Of a stretch of DNA of 64,000 bases, positions 56,364-64,000 are shown piece after piece. Position 1 is the stretch's first letter, and each line of letters starts with the position of its first letter. Source of the stretch: Cupriavidus basilensis (lineage in GTDB: Bacteria > Pseudomonadota > Gammaproteobacteria > Burkholderiales > Burkholderiaceae); the NCBI RefSeq assembly GCF_008801925.2, contig NZ_CP062804.1:868001-932000 (forward strand), written 5' to 3'. Position numbers and translations under genes: made by a program. Under the pieces are notes generated by a model. That model worked only from the letters and a program-made list of their open reading frames with translations, ran no database searches and was not told where the DNA came from.

Positions 56364-57020
56364 ATGACGCTGTGGCCTCTCGTCATCCCTTTTGGTGATA
56401 GCTCCTGGACGTTGCCTCTTTCTGCTTCCATCGCCATCGCCCTGCTGCTGGGCGGGCATCGGGCACGCGCTGTGCGTTGGATAGCTTGCTTCGGCGCCGG
56501 CCTTGCTGTGATTGTTGCGGGAAAGCTGGCATTTGACTTGGGTGGGTGGTGCCTGCCGGCGCTGGGCTTTTACAGCATCAGCGGCCATGCCATGCAGACC
56601 ATGGCAATCTATCCGCTTCTGTTCATGCTGCTCTTTTCCGCGCTGGGGCCGCGAGCCGCGCGATGCGGGTTCCTGCTAGGGCTGGCGGCGTCGATGTTCA
56701 TGGCGGTAACGTTGTTGGCCGGCAACTATCACACGCTGTCTGAAACGCTCGCTGGCATGGTGGTGGGTGCTGCGGTGGTCTGCACGTATCTGCGCTGGCA
56801 GCTGAACTTGCGGCCGGCGCATCTGTCTCTGCTCGTCGCGTTGCCAGTTGCCGTGGTGCTGCTGGTCGATATGCACAGCACGGTCAATCCGACCAAGGCG
56901 GCGCTTTGGCAACGCGCGGCGATTTGGTTCGGCGCTACCGAGCAATATACGCGGCAGATATCTACGGATCCAGTCAGCGGCACGCGGCGGGTATCTGTGC
57001 GGGTGCGTAGTCTTTCTTGA
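56364..57020 (+). CDS. PAP2-like membrane phosphatase
   Basis: A 218-residue protein with six hydrophobic helices. SISGHAMQT is the SGH core of the PAP2 family, and NYHTLSETLAG the H-x3-E/D core. The first (K-x6-RP) motif is not clear, which weakens the call. PAP2 proteins often dephosphorylate undecaprenyl diphosphate, so recycling of the lipid carrier for the polysaccharide locus is possible. It lies 82 bases after the aminotransferase and may be in the same transcript. Confidence 0.72.
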   Translation: MTLWPLVIPFGDSSWTLPLSASIAIALLLGGHRARAVRWIACFGAGLAVIVAGKLAFDLGGWCLPALGFYSISGHAMQTMAIYPLLFMLLFSALGPRAARCGFLLGLAASMFMAVTLLAGNYHTLSETLAGMVVGAAVVCTYLRWQLNLRPAHLSLLVALPVAVVLLVDMHSTVNPTKAALWQRAAIWFGATEQYTRQISTDPVSGTRRVSVRVRSLS

Positions 57021-57228
57021 GCCATTAGGCGCGTCGTTGCTGCCCGTGTGGCTCCCTTTGTGCAGGCATGGCGTATCTCGCCTGTGATGCACGTTCGTGC
57101 ATTTTCCGCATTCTCCTTCGCGTAAGTCCTGTTGTTACCGTTGCCTATTTTCCTCATGGCAGGCCCGTTCCCCTAAGTGCTGCGTGGTGAAAAGGACTCG
57201 GCCGGGAGTCTGGCAATTAGCGCAGGAT

Positions 57229-57241
57229 TAATCTAAGATTA
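57229..57241. promoter_or_regulatory. 13-bp palindrome upstream of the LuxR-type gene
   Basis: TAATCTAAGATTA is a perfect palindrome around one base. It lies in the 375-base gap before the LuxR-type gene, whose own start is weak. It might be a site for autoregulation. No other clear element is seen in this gap. Confidence 0.35.
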
Positions 57242-57395
57242 CCCCGGTCCGCAATGGTGGTCGGACTAATCTCATTTGTCTCCGTATATCCCGCCAGCCT
57301 AAAAAGAGAAGTTCGGCTGCTTCGATCAAACGGTGGCCCTCGCTATCTTCGGGTAGGCGAGATCCCCGAAATCCTATTGGCGAGTTCTTCCGTTT

Positions 57396-58280
57396 ATGTT
57401 GACGTCGTTTCTTTTGCAGTCATGTGCTCCCGATGCGGCGATAGAGTTCGAACAACTGCTGACAGCGGTGGCCCGGCTTCCCGCAGCCCGGCTGGAGGCC
57501 TTGCGCGCGGCCGTCGAGATCGAGCGGGCCACGCGTGGCAATGCGTATGCCGTGCAAGCGGTCAATCAGCCTCCCGGCAGTAATATGCAGCGGGCGCGTT
57601 CGCGCGTTCCTGGTCAGCTAAGCTGGACCCTTTATCGGGAAATCGAGAATCCGTTTTGCGGTATCAGGGGCAAGAAGCTCTCTCGCCTGGGTTACATGGA
57701 ACAGTCCGGAACCGCTATCCGTTCCCCGCTCGAGGGCTGTATTAAGAACGTTGCGGAGAGGGATGGGGTGTTCATGTCTCCGCGTTTTGATTGGTTTCAT
57801 GCGCTGCGGGGGAAATCCGATTCGCATCGGCTCAGGCCCGCGCCGGCGCTTCAGCTCGAATCCTGGATGACCCCGGAAGAGAATGCCGAGAGGCCGCCTT
57901 CGACGAACCGGGCTGACGCGAAGCATGCGATGCCACCAGAAGCTGTCGCTCAACTGGGCCTGACGGCGCGGCAGGATGCGGTCCTCACGCTGATTGGCGA
58001 AGGCCTGTCCAACAAGCTGATTGCTCGCCGTCTGGGGCTGACGGAGAACACGGTGAAAGAGCATGTCTCTGCCATCCTGCAGCGGCTTGGGGTGAGCACC
58101 CGCATGCAGGCGGCGCTGCGCTTGAGCGGGAGTGCGGCGCGCGCTGCGGATGCCTGGGCGCATGGCGCCGGCGGCTCGGCGCCCGGCAACCCGGCGGGTG
58201 GCGGCGGGCTGGGGCGGGTGGGTTGCATGCGGCAATGCTCCCGGGCCTCACGCCACGTCAGTTCACGGTTTGGATGCTGA
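57396..58280 (+). CDS. LuxR-type regulator with unrecognised N-terminal domain
   Basis: A 294-residue frame. The first ~190 residues match no recognised domain, though GQLSWTLYREIENPFCGIRGKKL looks structured. The LuxR HTH follows at about residues 190-245 (LTARQDAVLTLIGEGLSNKLIARRLGLTENTVKEHVSAILQRLGV), a normal GerE-type domain. After the HTH the frame runs through low-complexity Gly/Ala and into the next HTH region in the wrong frame, so the last ~35 residues are probably not a real domain. The start has no clear ribosome site and is uncertain. Confidence 0.7.
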   Translation: MLTSFLLQSCAPDAAIEFEQLLTAVARLPAARLEALRAAVEIERATRGNAYAVQAVNQPPGSNMQRARSRVPGQLSWTLYREIENPFCGIRGKKLSRLGYMEQSGTAIRSPLEGCIKNVAERDGVFMSPRFDWFHALRGKSDSHRLRPAPALQLESWMTPEENAERPPSTNRADAKHAMPPEAVAQLGLTARQDAVLTLIGEGLSNKLIARRLGLTENTVKEHVSAILQRLGVSTRMQAALRLSGSAARAADAWAHGAGGSAPGNPAGGGGLGRVGCMRQCSRASRHVSSRFGC

Positions 58281-58465
58281 TTGGGGAGGGCCTGCCCAAC
58301 AAGCTCATCGCGCGTCGCCTGGGGTTGACGGAGAACACCGTAAAGGAACACGTCTCCGAAATCCTGCGGCGGCTCAATGTGCGTACCCGCATGCAGGCAA
58401 TGCTGCACATAGAACGGCTGAGAGAGGCGCCCCAGGCGGTAGCTCCGGCGCTCGGCTATGTGTAG
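58223..58465 (+). CDS. Second LuxR HTH domain in a different frame (duplicate)
   Basis: An 80-residue frame encodes LTPRQFTVWMLIGEGLPNKLIARRLGLTENTVKEHVSEILRRLNVRTRMQAML. It closely matches the HTH of the preceding gene at both protein and DNA level, so it is a tandem duplication. It begins in a different frame and overlaps the end of the first gene by 58 bases. It may be a separate small protein, the lost second domain of a two-HTH protein after a frameshift, or a decaying copy. Confidence 0.65.
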   Translation: MHAAMLPGLTPRQFTVWMLIGEGLPNKLIARRLGLTENTVKEHVSEILRRLNVRTRMQAMLHIERLREAPQAVAPALGYV

Positions 58466-59285
58466 TCCACTGCCGTTGTCCTGCGCCTCCCGGGAATGCG
58501 GTGCTATGTGCAGTTGGGTCCAGTTTCCGCTGGCTGCTGCGTGCCATTGCCCGTGGCCGCATTTGTGCCCTCCTTTTTTTGCCGCATATCCGTTGCTGCA
58601 ACAAAATTTGAATCCCCCATCAGGATGGATCTGATAAATCAATATTCACGAAAATGTAGTTGATTGAAAACTCTTATCTCTGAATTCAAAATAATAAAAT
58701 TTGTAATGTGGCGGTTATGCGTTAGCGTTCGCTTCGTCGATTCTGGCACTTTTCTATATACATGCTTTCATCGCGGAACCGATGAGCGATGAGCTTGGAT
58801 ATCACCGGTCAGAACGGTTTTGTCACTTGTCTCTTCCTGCCCCATTCTCCAGTGAAATATCGATATGCGCTTGCCGGGGGAATATCGTGGGTATCTCGAG
58901 AGAGTGCATCAAAAAACCATAAGTGAGTAGATAAAAAAGGCCAGCCACGGCAACGCCGCAGCTGGCCTTCCGGCTATATCCGCCGCAGAGCGGGGATGGC
59001 GCCCAAGCAAGGGATGCCACTCAGGCCATGACGTAACACGCAAAAGCTCCCGGCGCCCCCCGACACTCATCCATGCGATGGCGTCGAGCCGAGACATATC
59101 AAGCCAACAGCACGCTGCGCTTGAGGACGTTGTCCATCGAGCGGGCTTCAGCCCGTCACCTTGCGCCGCCGGTGTGCAGATGTTCGGCGAACGATCACAG
59201 CGGCACGCCAGCCCTCGTAGAAGGCGCCCGGGCGGCACGCTGTGGCATGGGTAAGGCGGGGTCCCACCAAGCGTTAGGGGGTAGC
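58466..59285. other. 820-base region without a convincing gene
   Basis: The first part, up to about 58760, is AT-rich (notably 58610-58700), which marks an untranslated or promoter-like region. No reading frame shows family-like sequence. A strong hairpin terminator for the minus strand is at 58928-58970 and is listed separately. The remainder up to 59285 precedes the first paralogue gene. Confidence 0.55.
58928..58970 (-). terminator. Rho-independent terminator for a minus-strand transcript
   Basis: Read on the minus strand, AAGGCCAGC and GCTGGCCTT are 9-bp arms around 15 bases, followed by a run of Ts (TTTTTT from 58936 downward). No minus-strand gene is recognised between this site and the PglF-like gene more than 1.3 kb away, so the transcript it ends is unknown. 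It could be a small RNA within 58970-59280. Confidence 0.6.
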
Positions 59286-60083
59286 ATGCAGCAGCTAGGG
59301 GTATTTACAAGCGAAGAATTGGATAGTTACTTCGCATCGTTTGTCGGGATGGAAGGGGGTAACCCTCAGGCTTCCGTCTGGTTCTGCGACCGCAGCCCGC
59401 ATCCGTGGCTGGAGCCGATATCGCGGCCGTTGGCGCCGCGCATGGAGCCGCTCGCATGGGATGCGGCGTTCCGGGCGAAGCACCGGGGGGATATGGGGCG
59501 GTGGCTCCAGCATCAGCGTATTGCCCGCATCATGGCGGCGGCCCGTGCCGAGGCGCTGGGCGAGCGGGTGGGCGACGAGGCCTGGAAGCCTTATTTCTGG
59601 GAGCGGCTGTACGCGCCAGATGGCGCCGAGTTCAAGCTGAACCTGTTTCCGTTGCCTGCGCAACTCGATGGGTTGACGCCGTGGTCCAAGGTGTTCCGGG
59701 GCCAGCCGGAACTGGTGCCCAAGGATCGTTACCTGGAACTGTGCCGGCGTGGCGCGCGTTTTCGCATGCTGAACAAGCTGTGCGCGCGCTGGCGGCCCAA
59801 GGTGGTGGTCTGCCTGGGTTATCGGCATGCCAATGACTATATGCAGGCGTTCGGGCTCGATGAGTCGGCGGGAGAGGAGCGGCTGTTGCAGCCGGCTGAC
59901 CTGACGAGGGTATTGCGTGTCTTCAGGCGGGATGGCACCACCTGGATCATCTGCCCTGTGCTGGCTGGCTGTGCGGGGCTGACTTCGGACGTGCAGCTCA
60001 ATGCGTTCGGGCAGTTGCTCGGCGCCATGCTCGATCCGAGCGATTTTGGAGAACTGGCGGGGGCTTGCCTGGACTATGCCTGA
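59286..60083 (+). CDS. Protein of unknown function, first of a paralogous pair (possible UDG-like fold)
   Basis: A 265-residue protein starting at MQQLGVFTSEELDSYF. Conserved with the gene at 63430 are YFASFVGMEGGNP, VWFCD, HQRIARIMAAAR, FKLNLFPLP and ELCRRGARFR. The later RWRPKVVVCLGYRHA and ICPVLAGCAG resemble the P-x-V-V-x-LG and final loops of uracil-DNA-glycosylase-fold proteins, and NLFPLP the substrate-side Asn motif. This likeness is remote and is inference. No membrane segment is seen. The extra sequence of the longer frame before 59286 is not conserved in the paralogue. Confidence 0.7.
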   Translation: MQQLGVFTSEELDSYFASFVGMEGGNPQASVWFCDRSPHPWLEPISRPLAPRMEPLAWDAAFRAKHRGDMGRWLQHQRIARIMAAARAEALGERVGDEAWKPYFWERLYAPDGAEFKLNLFPLPAQLDGLTPWSKVFRGQPELVPKDRYLELCRRGARFRMLNKLCARWRPKVVVCLGYRHANDYMQAFGLDESAGEERLLQPADLTRVLRVFRRDGTTWIICPVLAGCAGLTSDVQLNAFGQLLGAMLDPSDFGELAGACLDYA

Positions 60084-60284
60084 ATGCCGGGGAGGTTCAC
60101 GGCCAGCGGCATGGGGAGGATATGTAGCGCTGGCAGACGCATGGCCCCCCTTGATCTGCACCCGGCTGGACACAACCCTGGCGCTATCGCCGCCGTAGCC
60201 GGTACCGCCGGCCTGAGTGTCAATGTCCTGCCGAATGCAATGGGTTGCTTGAACAGATAGTGCGGCTAGCTCACGAACCTGGGC

Positions 60285-62291
60285 TCAGCTGGCGTGGGCT
60301 TGCTTGGCGTTGAGTTCGGCAAAATCGGCCAGGACTTCTTCCGCTCCGCGCGCACGCGCGCCCAAGGGGAAGGGCACCAGCACGCGCGAACGCGCGGGTT
60401 TGCGGGGCTTGCTGCCGTCCAGTGAGCTGTAAGGCGCGTACTCCGGCACGATGGCTTGTACCAGGCTCTGGATCTTGAGCGTGTCGCGCGTGTCGCATGC
60501 GGCAAACAGTGCGGCCAGGAAGTCGTGCAGCGTGGCCTCCTCCATAGAGTGCTCTTTTGCACACATGATGCGGGTGTGTGAGCTAGGGATGACGCCGTCG
60601 CCAATCAGCAGTTCTTCATAGAGTTTCTCGCCAGGGCGCAGGCCTACCACTTTGATCTCGATATCGCCGGCGGGGTTGTCTCTGGTTTTTTCCTCAAGGC
60701 CGGACATGTCAATCATGGTACGAGCCAGATCCACGATGCGTACCGGGTCGCCCATGTCTAGCACGAAGACCTCGCCGCCCTTGGCCATCGCGCCTGCCTG
60801 GATCACAAGCTGGGCGGCTTCGGGGATTAGCATGAAGTAGCGTACGACGTCGGCGTGGGTGATCGTGATGGGCCCGCCACCTTCAATTTGCCGGCGGAAC
60901 AGCGGCACCACCGAGCCGGAGGAGCCGAGGACATTGCCGAAGCGCACCATCGAGAAGTTGGTTCGGGTTCTAGGTCGCGCGGCTGCAGCCTGGAAGACCA
61001 GTTCCGCCATGCGCTTGCTCGCACCCATGATGTTGGTCGGGCGCACGGCCTTGTCAGTTGAGACTAGCACGCAGGTCTCGACGCCATACATGTGGGCGAC
61101 ATCGGCTACGGTGAGCGAGCCCAGCACGTTGTTTCGAATGCCTTCGGGCATGTTCGACTCGACCAGGGGCACGTGCTTGTACGCCGCGGCATGGTAAATC
61201 GTGTCGACCCGGTTCTGGCGCACCGCGGCCGTAACGACCTCGGGGTCGCACACGGAGCCGATGCGCGGCGACACGTCCAGGTCGGGAAAGAGCTGCCGCA
61301 GTTCCTGCTCGATCGTATAGAGCGCGTATTCGGAGTGTTCCAGCAGGACCAGTTTGCGTGGCTCTTGTGTGGCGATCTGCCGGCAGAGCTCGCTGCCGAT
61401 CGAGCCACCGGCACCGGTCACCATTACGACCTTGTTGCGCGTATTTTTTGCAAACAGGTTTTTGTTGGGCGGTACCGGTTCTCGGCCAAGCAGATCCTCG
61501 ATACGGATTTCGCGGATGGATTGCGTGGTGATCTTGCCGTCCACCATTTCCAGCAGAGTGGGCAGGGTGCGCACTTCCACCGCATGGGCGCGCAAGCTAT
61601 CGACCACCTCGCGGCGCCGCTGCGGTGAGGCTGACGGAATGGCCAGCACAACTTCGTCGATGCTCAGCTTACTCAGTTGGTCGGCCAGGCGGCTCACGTC
61701 ATAGACAGGCAGGCCGGCCACGATCTTGTTGTTCAGCGTAATGTCGTGATCGAAGAAGCAAAGCGGCTGGTGATCGGGGCTGGCACGCATCGCAAGGGCC
61801 AGTTGGTAGCCGGCCTCGCCAGCGCCAAAGATGGCAAGCCGGGCCACCTTGCCGCGATTCTTGCGGTATTGCGAGGTGCGCAGCAGCGCGCGTGCCAGGA
61901 AGCGCGAGATAACGACGTACGCAAAGGCGATAAACCAATAGATCAGCACGCCCGTGCGCGGCAGGTAGCCATCTTGCAGCAGCACCGATGCAAGATAGGT
62001 GAGGCCGATCAGTGCGGCCAGGCTGACGCCAGACATCCACAGCACCTTGAGATCGATATACCGTAGCACCGTGCGGTAGAGCCCGCTCAGGTAGAACACC
62101 GGGATGGTGAGGAGTGCAATCGCCAATGGCGGCAATGCGCCGTACTGATTAAGCAGATCGCCATCGCCTTTTCTTAACAGCAGGGCGAGCGAGAAGCATA
62201 GGGGCAGCATCATCAAGTCGGCTGCCACCATCAAGGCGACTTTGCCACGACGCGGAAGTGCGAGTAGCCATTGAGTAAGCGCGGATGTCAT
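60285..62291 (-). CDS. PglF/WbpM-like UDP-GlcNAc 4,6-dehydratase with membrane domain
   Basis: A ~668-residue protein starting at MTSALTQWLLALPRRG; a start two codons earlier (62297) is equally possible, and the longer frame to 62549 lacks a membrane-protein-like start. Four N-terminal hydrophobic helices (about 20-130) and a CoA-binding-like Rossmann domain come before the SDR catalytic domain. That has VTGAGGSIGSELCRQI near residue 290 and NIMGASKRMAELV, with Met in place of Tyr as in FlaA1/PglF. It makes the UDP-4-keto-6-deoxy-GlcNAc needed by the PglE-like aminotransferase. The gene is separate from the main operon but shares a 14-bp upstream motif with it. Confidence 0.93.
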   Translation of the reverse strand: MTSALTQWLLALPRRGKVALMVAADLMMLPLCFSLALLLRKGDGDLLNQYGALPPLAIALLTIPVFYLSGLYRTVLRYIDLKVLWMSGVSLAALIGLTYLASVLLQDGYLPRTGVLIYWFIAFAYVVISRFLARALLRTSQYRKNRGKVARLAIFGAGEAGYQLALAMRASPDHQPLCFFDHDITLNNKIVAGLPVYDVSRLADQLSKLSIDEVVLAIPSASPQRRREVVDSLRAHAVEVRTLPTLLEMVDGKITTQSIREIRIEDLLGREPVPPNKNLFAKNTRNKVVMVTGAGGSIGSELCRQIATQEPRKLVLLEHSEYALYTIEQELRQLFPDLDVSPRIGSVCDPEVVTAAVRQNRVDTIYHAAAYKHVPLVESNMPEGIRNNVLGSLTVADVAHMYGVETCVLVSTDKAVRPTNIMGASKRMAELVFQAAAARPRTRTNFSMVRFGNVLGSSGSVVPLFRRQIEGGGPITITHADVVRYFMLIPEAAQLVIQAGAMAKGGEVFVLDMGDPVRIVDLARTMIDMSGLEEKTRDNPAGDIEIKVVGLRPGEKLYEELLIGDGVIPSSHTRIMCAKEHSMEEATLHDFLAALFAACDTRDTLKIQSLVQAIVPEYAPYSSLDGSKPRKPARSRVLVPFPLGARARGAEEVLADFAELNAKQAHAS

Positions 62292-62620
62292 ATGCATAGA
62301 CCACATTGCGAATCCGACACCAGAGAGATTGGTGCGGTAAATCATGACTGCATTGCGTACTGCAGGATGAGGCGAGGGAATGCCGGATAAGGGCGAGCCG
62401 GTTGCGGCTGGCGTCGCGGGAGGCGTCCTTCGTCTTGCGAATGGTGCGAATAGTGCGGCGCGGTGATAGCTACCGGTACCCTGCGTGAGAAGGGAACGCG
62501 AGGGGATTGTTAGCGCCATGGTGCGGCATTGCTGGGGGAGGCCCTGCAATGCGCTGTGAGCTCGTGCTGGGGAGGGAAGTCGAAGGGGCGAGAGTGGAGG
62601 CGGCGCGTGTCGCTAATCCA

Positions 62621-62635
62621 CTAGCGCATCGCTAG
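62621..62635. promoter_or_regulatory. Nested CTAGCG palindromes upstream of the PglF-like gene
   Basis: CTAGCGCATCGCTAG is a perfect 6-bp inverted repeat around CAT. A further GCTAGCGCTA follows at 62642, so three CTAGCG/CTAGTG-type units fall within 30 bases. They lie between the 14-bp shared motif and the PglF-like start and could be operator sites. Confidence 0.4.
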
Positions 62636-62689
62636 TGCATGGCTAGCGCTATTTAATTTGTCTAATAGGTTTTCGCTTTCTTTTTCGAT

Positions 62690-62703
62690 TTTTCTATCCC
62701 TAC
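62690..62703 (-). promoter_or_regulatory. Shared 14-bp motif, copy upstream of the PglF-like gene
   Basis: On the minus strand this reads GTAGGGATAGAAAA, identical to 36264-36277 upstream of wza, and is likewise followed by an A-rich stretch. It lies about 400 bases before the chosen start codon. An identical 14-mer in front of the two units that must work together is unlikely to be chance. Confidence 0.6.
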
Positions 62704-63429
62704 GTAAGTGGGGATTTCGGTATGGACTCGGATATTGAATTAGGGGCTTTCGATCTCTATCGCCGCTTCGTCGACCTGCTAATTGCGAAACCAGCTCCGG
62801 GCGAGTCTGCGTTCCAGTGTGGGCATCGGTGCGGCACTTGCTGAAGACCAGGTTGTCCGCAGGGTAGACGGCGATTTTTCCTGTGAACGGGATATCGGCC
62901 CGTTCGGGGATCGACAGCGCGTCGATGACATGGCCCGCACGCTCTCATCGGTTGGGGATCTGCCTGTATCCGCCCGTTTTTTTCAGGGTCCTCGGCTCGA
63001 TTGAAATCGAGGCGCGCGGCACTGGCGGATCGGATGGCGCTTTCGGCACTTGGCGAAATGGCTCCGTGGCGGAAACGGAAAGTGCTCTGTCAGGTGCGTT
63101 TGCAGTTGACGTGGACCGGGCTGGCGCGGTGCCGGATGGCTTGCCGGCGAGGCGCACGCATCACCATGCCGGGCGGCTGGCGTTGCTTACCTGCCAACTG
63201 GAATGCCAATCTCCGCACCAATTGCCAAAAAGTGAGACGCACGGTCAAGAGGCGGGCGGGCGTGGCTTTAATCTTGGCGGCTAGAGACCGTTGTCTATAA
63301 GGCGTGCGCGAAAGGGGGTGGCTTGGCGACCCCTGCCCCAGAACTCGAAGAGAGCGGGGGAACCGACGCAACCGGGGCAACGCCGGCAGCGATCCGGTGT
63401 CTTGATGGGTCATTAGGCGTACGACGGGC

Positions 63430-64000
63430 ATGATGGGGGTGTTGGTGATGGCTGATGTATCTGGTTTTGCTGGTTTGTCTAGTTTGTCTGATATGTCTGG
63501 AATGACGGAGCAGGGTGGGGGCGCCCTGAGCCGTGAGCAGCTCGATGCTTACTTTGCTTCCTACGTGGGCATGGAGGGGGGAAGTCCGGCCGGCGCGGTC
63601 TGGTTTTGCGACGCCATGCCAACTTCGGACAGCACGCGGCTGCCCGCGCAGCTTGAGCCGGCGCGCGAGGTGCCGGCGTGGGATGCGCAGTTCAGGCTGC
63701 GCCATCTGCACGAGATGGGCAAATGGCAAACGCACCAGCGCATTGCGCGCATCATGGCGGCGGCCCGGGAGATGGTGCTGTTCGGCCGGGACGATAGCGG
63801 CGATTGGCAGCGCTATCTTGCGCAATATCTTTACCGGCCGCGCGGATGGGATTTCAAGCTGAGCTTGTTCCCCTTGGCCATCCGTTCTGAGAACGGGTTG
63901 CCGTGGACGCAACTGCACGGCAGCCAGCCGGAGCTGAACCCTAAATCCAAATACCTCGCGCTGTGTCGCAATGGCGCCCGGTTCCGCTTTATCGCCCAGT
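63430..64000 (+). CDS. Second paralogue of the unknown protein at 59.3 kb (cut by window edge)
   Basis: The frame opens with ATG at 63430 (alternative ATGs at 63433 and 63448) and is still open at 64000, giving at least 190 residues. After a short Gly/Ser-rich lead it reads QLDAYFASYVGMEGGSP, VWFCD, HQRIARIMAAAR, FKLSLFPLAI and LALCRNGARFRF, all matching the 59286 gene. The region with the possible P-x-V-V-x-LG motif lies outside the window. The pair flanks the PglF-like gene. Confidence 0.75.
   Translation, partial: MMGVLVMADVSGFAGLSSLSDMSGMTEQGGGALSREQLDAYFASYVGMEGGSPAGAVWFCDAMPTSDSTRLPAQLEPAREVPAWDAQFRLRHLHEMGKWQTHQRIARIMAAAREMVLFGRDDSGDWQRYLAQYLYRPRGWDFKLSLFPLAIRSENGLPWTQLHGSQPELNPKSKYLALCRNGARFRFIAQ

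Larger units (their letters stand above)
62549..63429. other. 880-base region upstream of the PglF-like gene, no convincing gene
   Basis: Reading frames here are not family-like. The 5' side probably holds the PglF-gene promoter. Visible are overlapping CTAGCG palindromes (62621-62635 and nearby), the shared 14-bp motif (62690-62703) followed by an ATCCC/GGGGAT pair, and a GAACGGG/CCCGTTC inverted repeat (62887-62907). Short frames around 63001-63300 are basic and low in recognisable structure and are left out. Confidence 0.5.

Noticed and set aside
59286..60083. Firm assignment of the unknown protein as uracil-DNA glycosylase
   Set aside because: The catalytic G-x-D/E-x-G-type motif and Fe-S cysteines are not evident; only a remote fold similarity can be suggested.
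63001..63300. Small basic frame upstream of the second paralogue
   Set aside because: Composition is Arg/Trp/Ala-rich with no family pattern and no ribosome site; a competing minus-strand frame is equally open.

Overview
The window looks like a chromosomal segment of a high-GC Burkholderiales betaproteobacterium, most likely Cupriavidus or a close relative. The main reasons are five orphan Bug (TctC-like) solute-binding proteins, the many GntR regulators beside small catabolic operons, and high GC codon use outside the polysaccharide locus. This is inference from gene content; no 16S gene or other marker is present.

Layout. (1) 1-11.6 kb: small metabolic and transport genes. These are the end of an MBL-fold hydrolase, a cupin, an AraC regulator, a secreted protein, a TRIC-type channel, a GDT1-type (MneA-like) cation transporter with a clear yybP-ykoY manganese riboswitch, a NADAR protein, a Bug protein plus amidase divergent from a GntR/FCD regulator, and a Cys/His-rich small membrane protein followed by a TonB-dependent receptor. 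(2) 11.6-23.0 kb: two catabolic units. The first is a minus-strand cluster (2-hydroxyacid dehydrogenase, three Bug proteins, RraA-like protein, IlvD/Edd dehydratase) divergent from a GntR/FCD regulator across a perfect 16-bp palindrome. The second is a class III CoA-transferase, a GntR/UTRA regulator and a Bug protein. (3) 23.0-29.4 kb: a GNAT acetyltransferase, two diguanylate cyclases, and small membrane proteins, including an SDR/DoxX-like fusion coupled to a DUF2269 protein. (4) 29.4-35.8 kb: an accessory mosaic. It holds a c4-type structured RNA with a coupled mini-ORF and gene, an ISNCY-like transposase remnant, a frameshifted pectate-lyase-fold (tailspike-like) gene, a duplicated fragment of the SDR gene, an orphan terminator with a candidate sRNA, and an intact IS110-family element.

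(5) 36.5-62.3 kb: a Wzx/Wzy-type capsule or exopolysaccharide locus. wza-wzb-wzc export genes come first. They are followed by an AT-richer, probably transferred block (ugd, wzx, glycosyltransferases, wzy), then a UDP-L-FucNAc module (capE/capF/capG-like), a WbuB-like transferase, and a bacillosamine-type module (PglC-, PglD- and PglE-like). The matching 4,6-dehydratase (PglF/WbpM-like) lies apart on the opposite strand at 60.3-62.3 kb. The wza promoter region and the pglF promoter region share an identical 14-bp motif, so the two units may be co-regulated. Predicted precursors are UDP-GlcA, UDP-L-FucNAc and a UDP-diacetamido-trideoxyhexose.

(6) 56.3-64.0 kb: a PAP2-like phosphatase, a LuxR-type regulator with a tandemly duplicated HTH split between two frames, and two paralogous genes of unknown function (59.3 kb and 63.4 kb, the second cut by the window edge) flanking pglF. 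The paralogues carry sequence hints of a remote uracil-DNA-glycosylase-like fold.

No rRNA, tRNA or CRISPR array was found. The least explained parts are the c4-like RNA cassette, the paralogue pair around pglF, and the paired DnaA-box palindrome at 19.55 kb.
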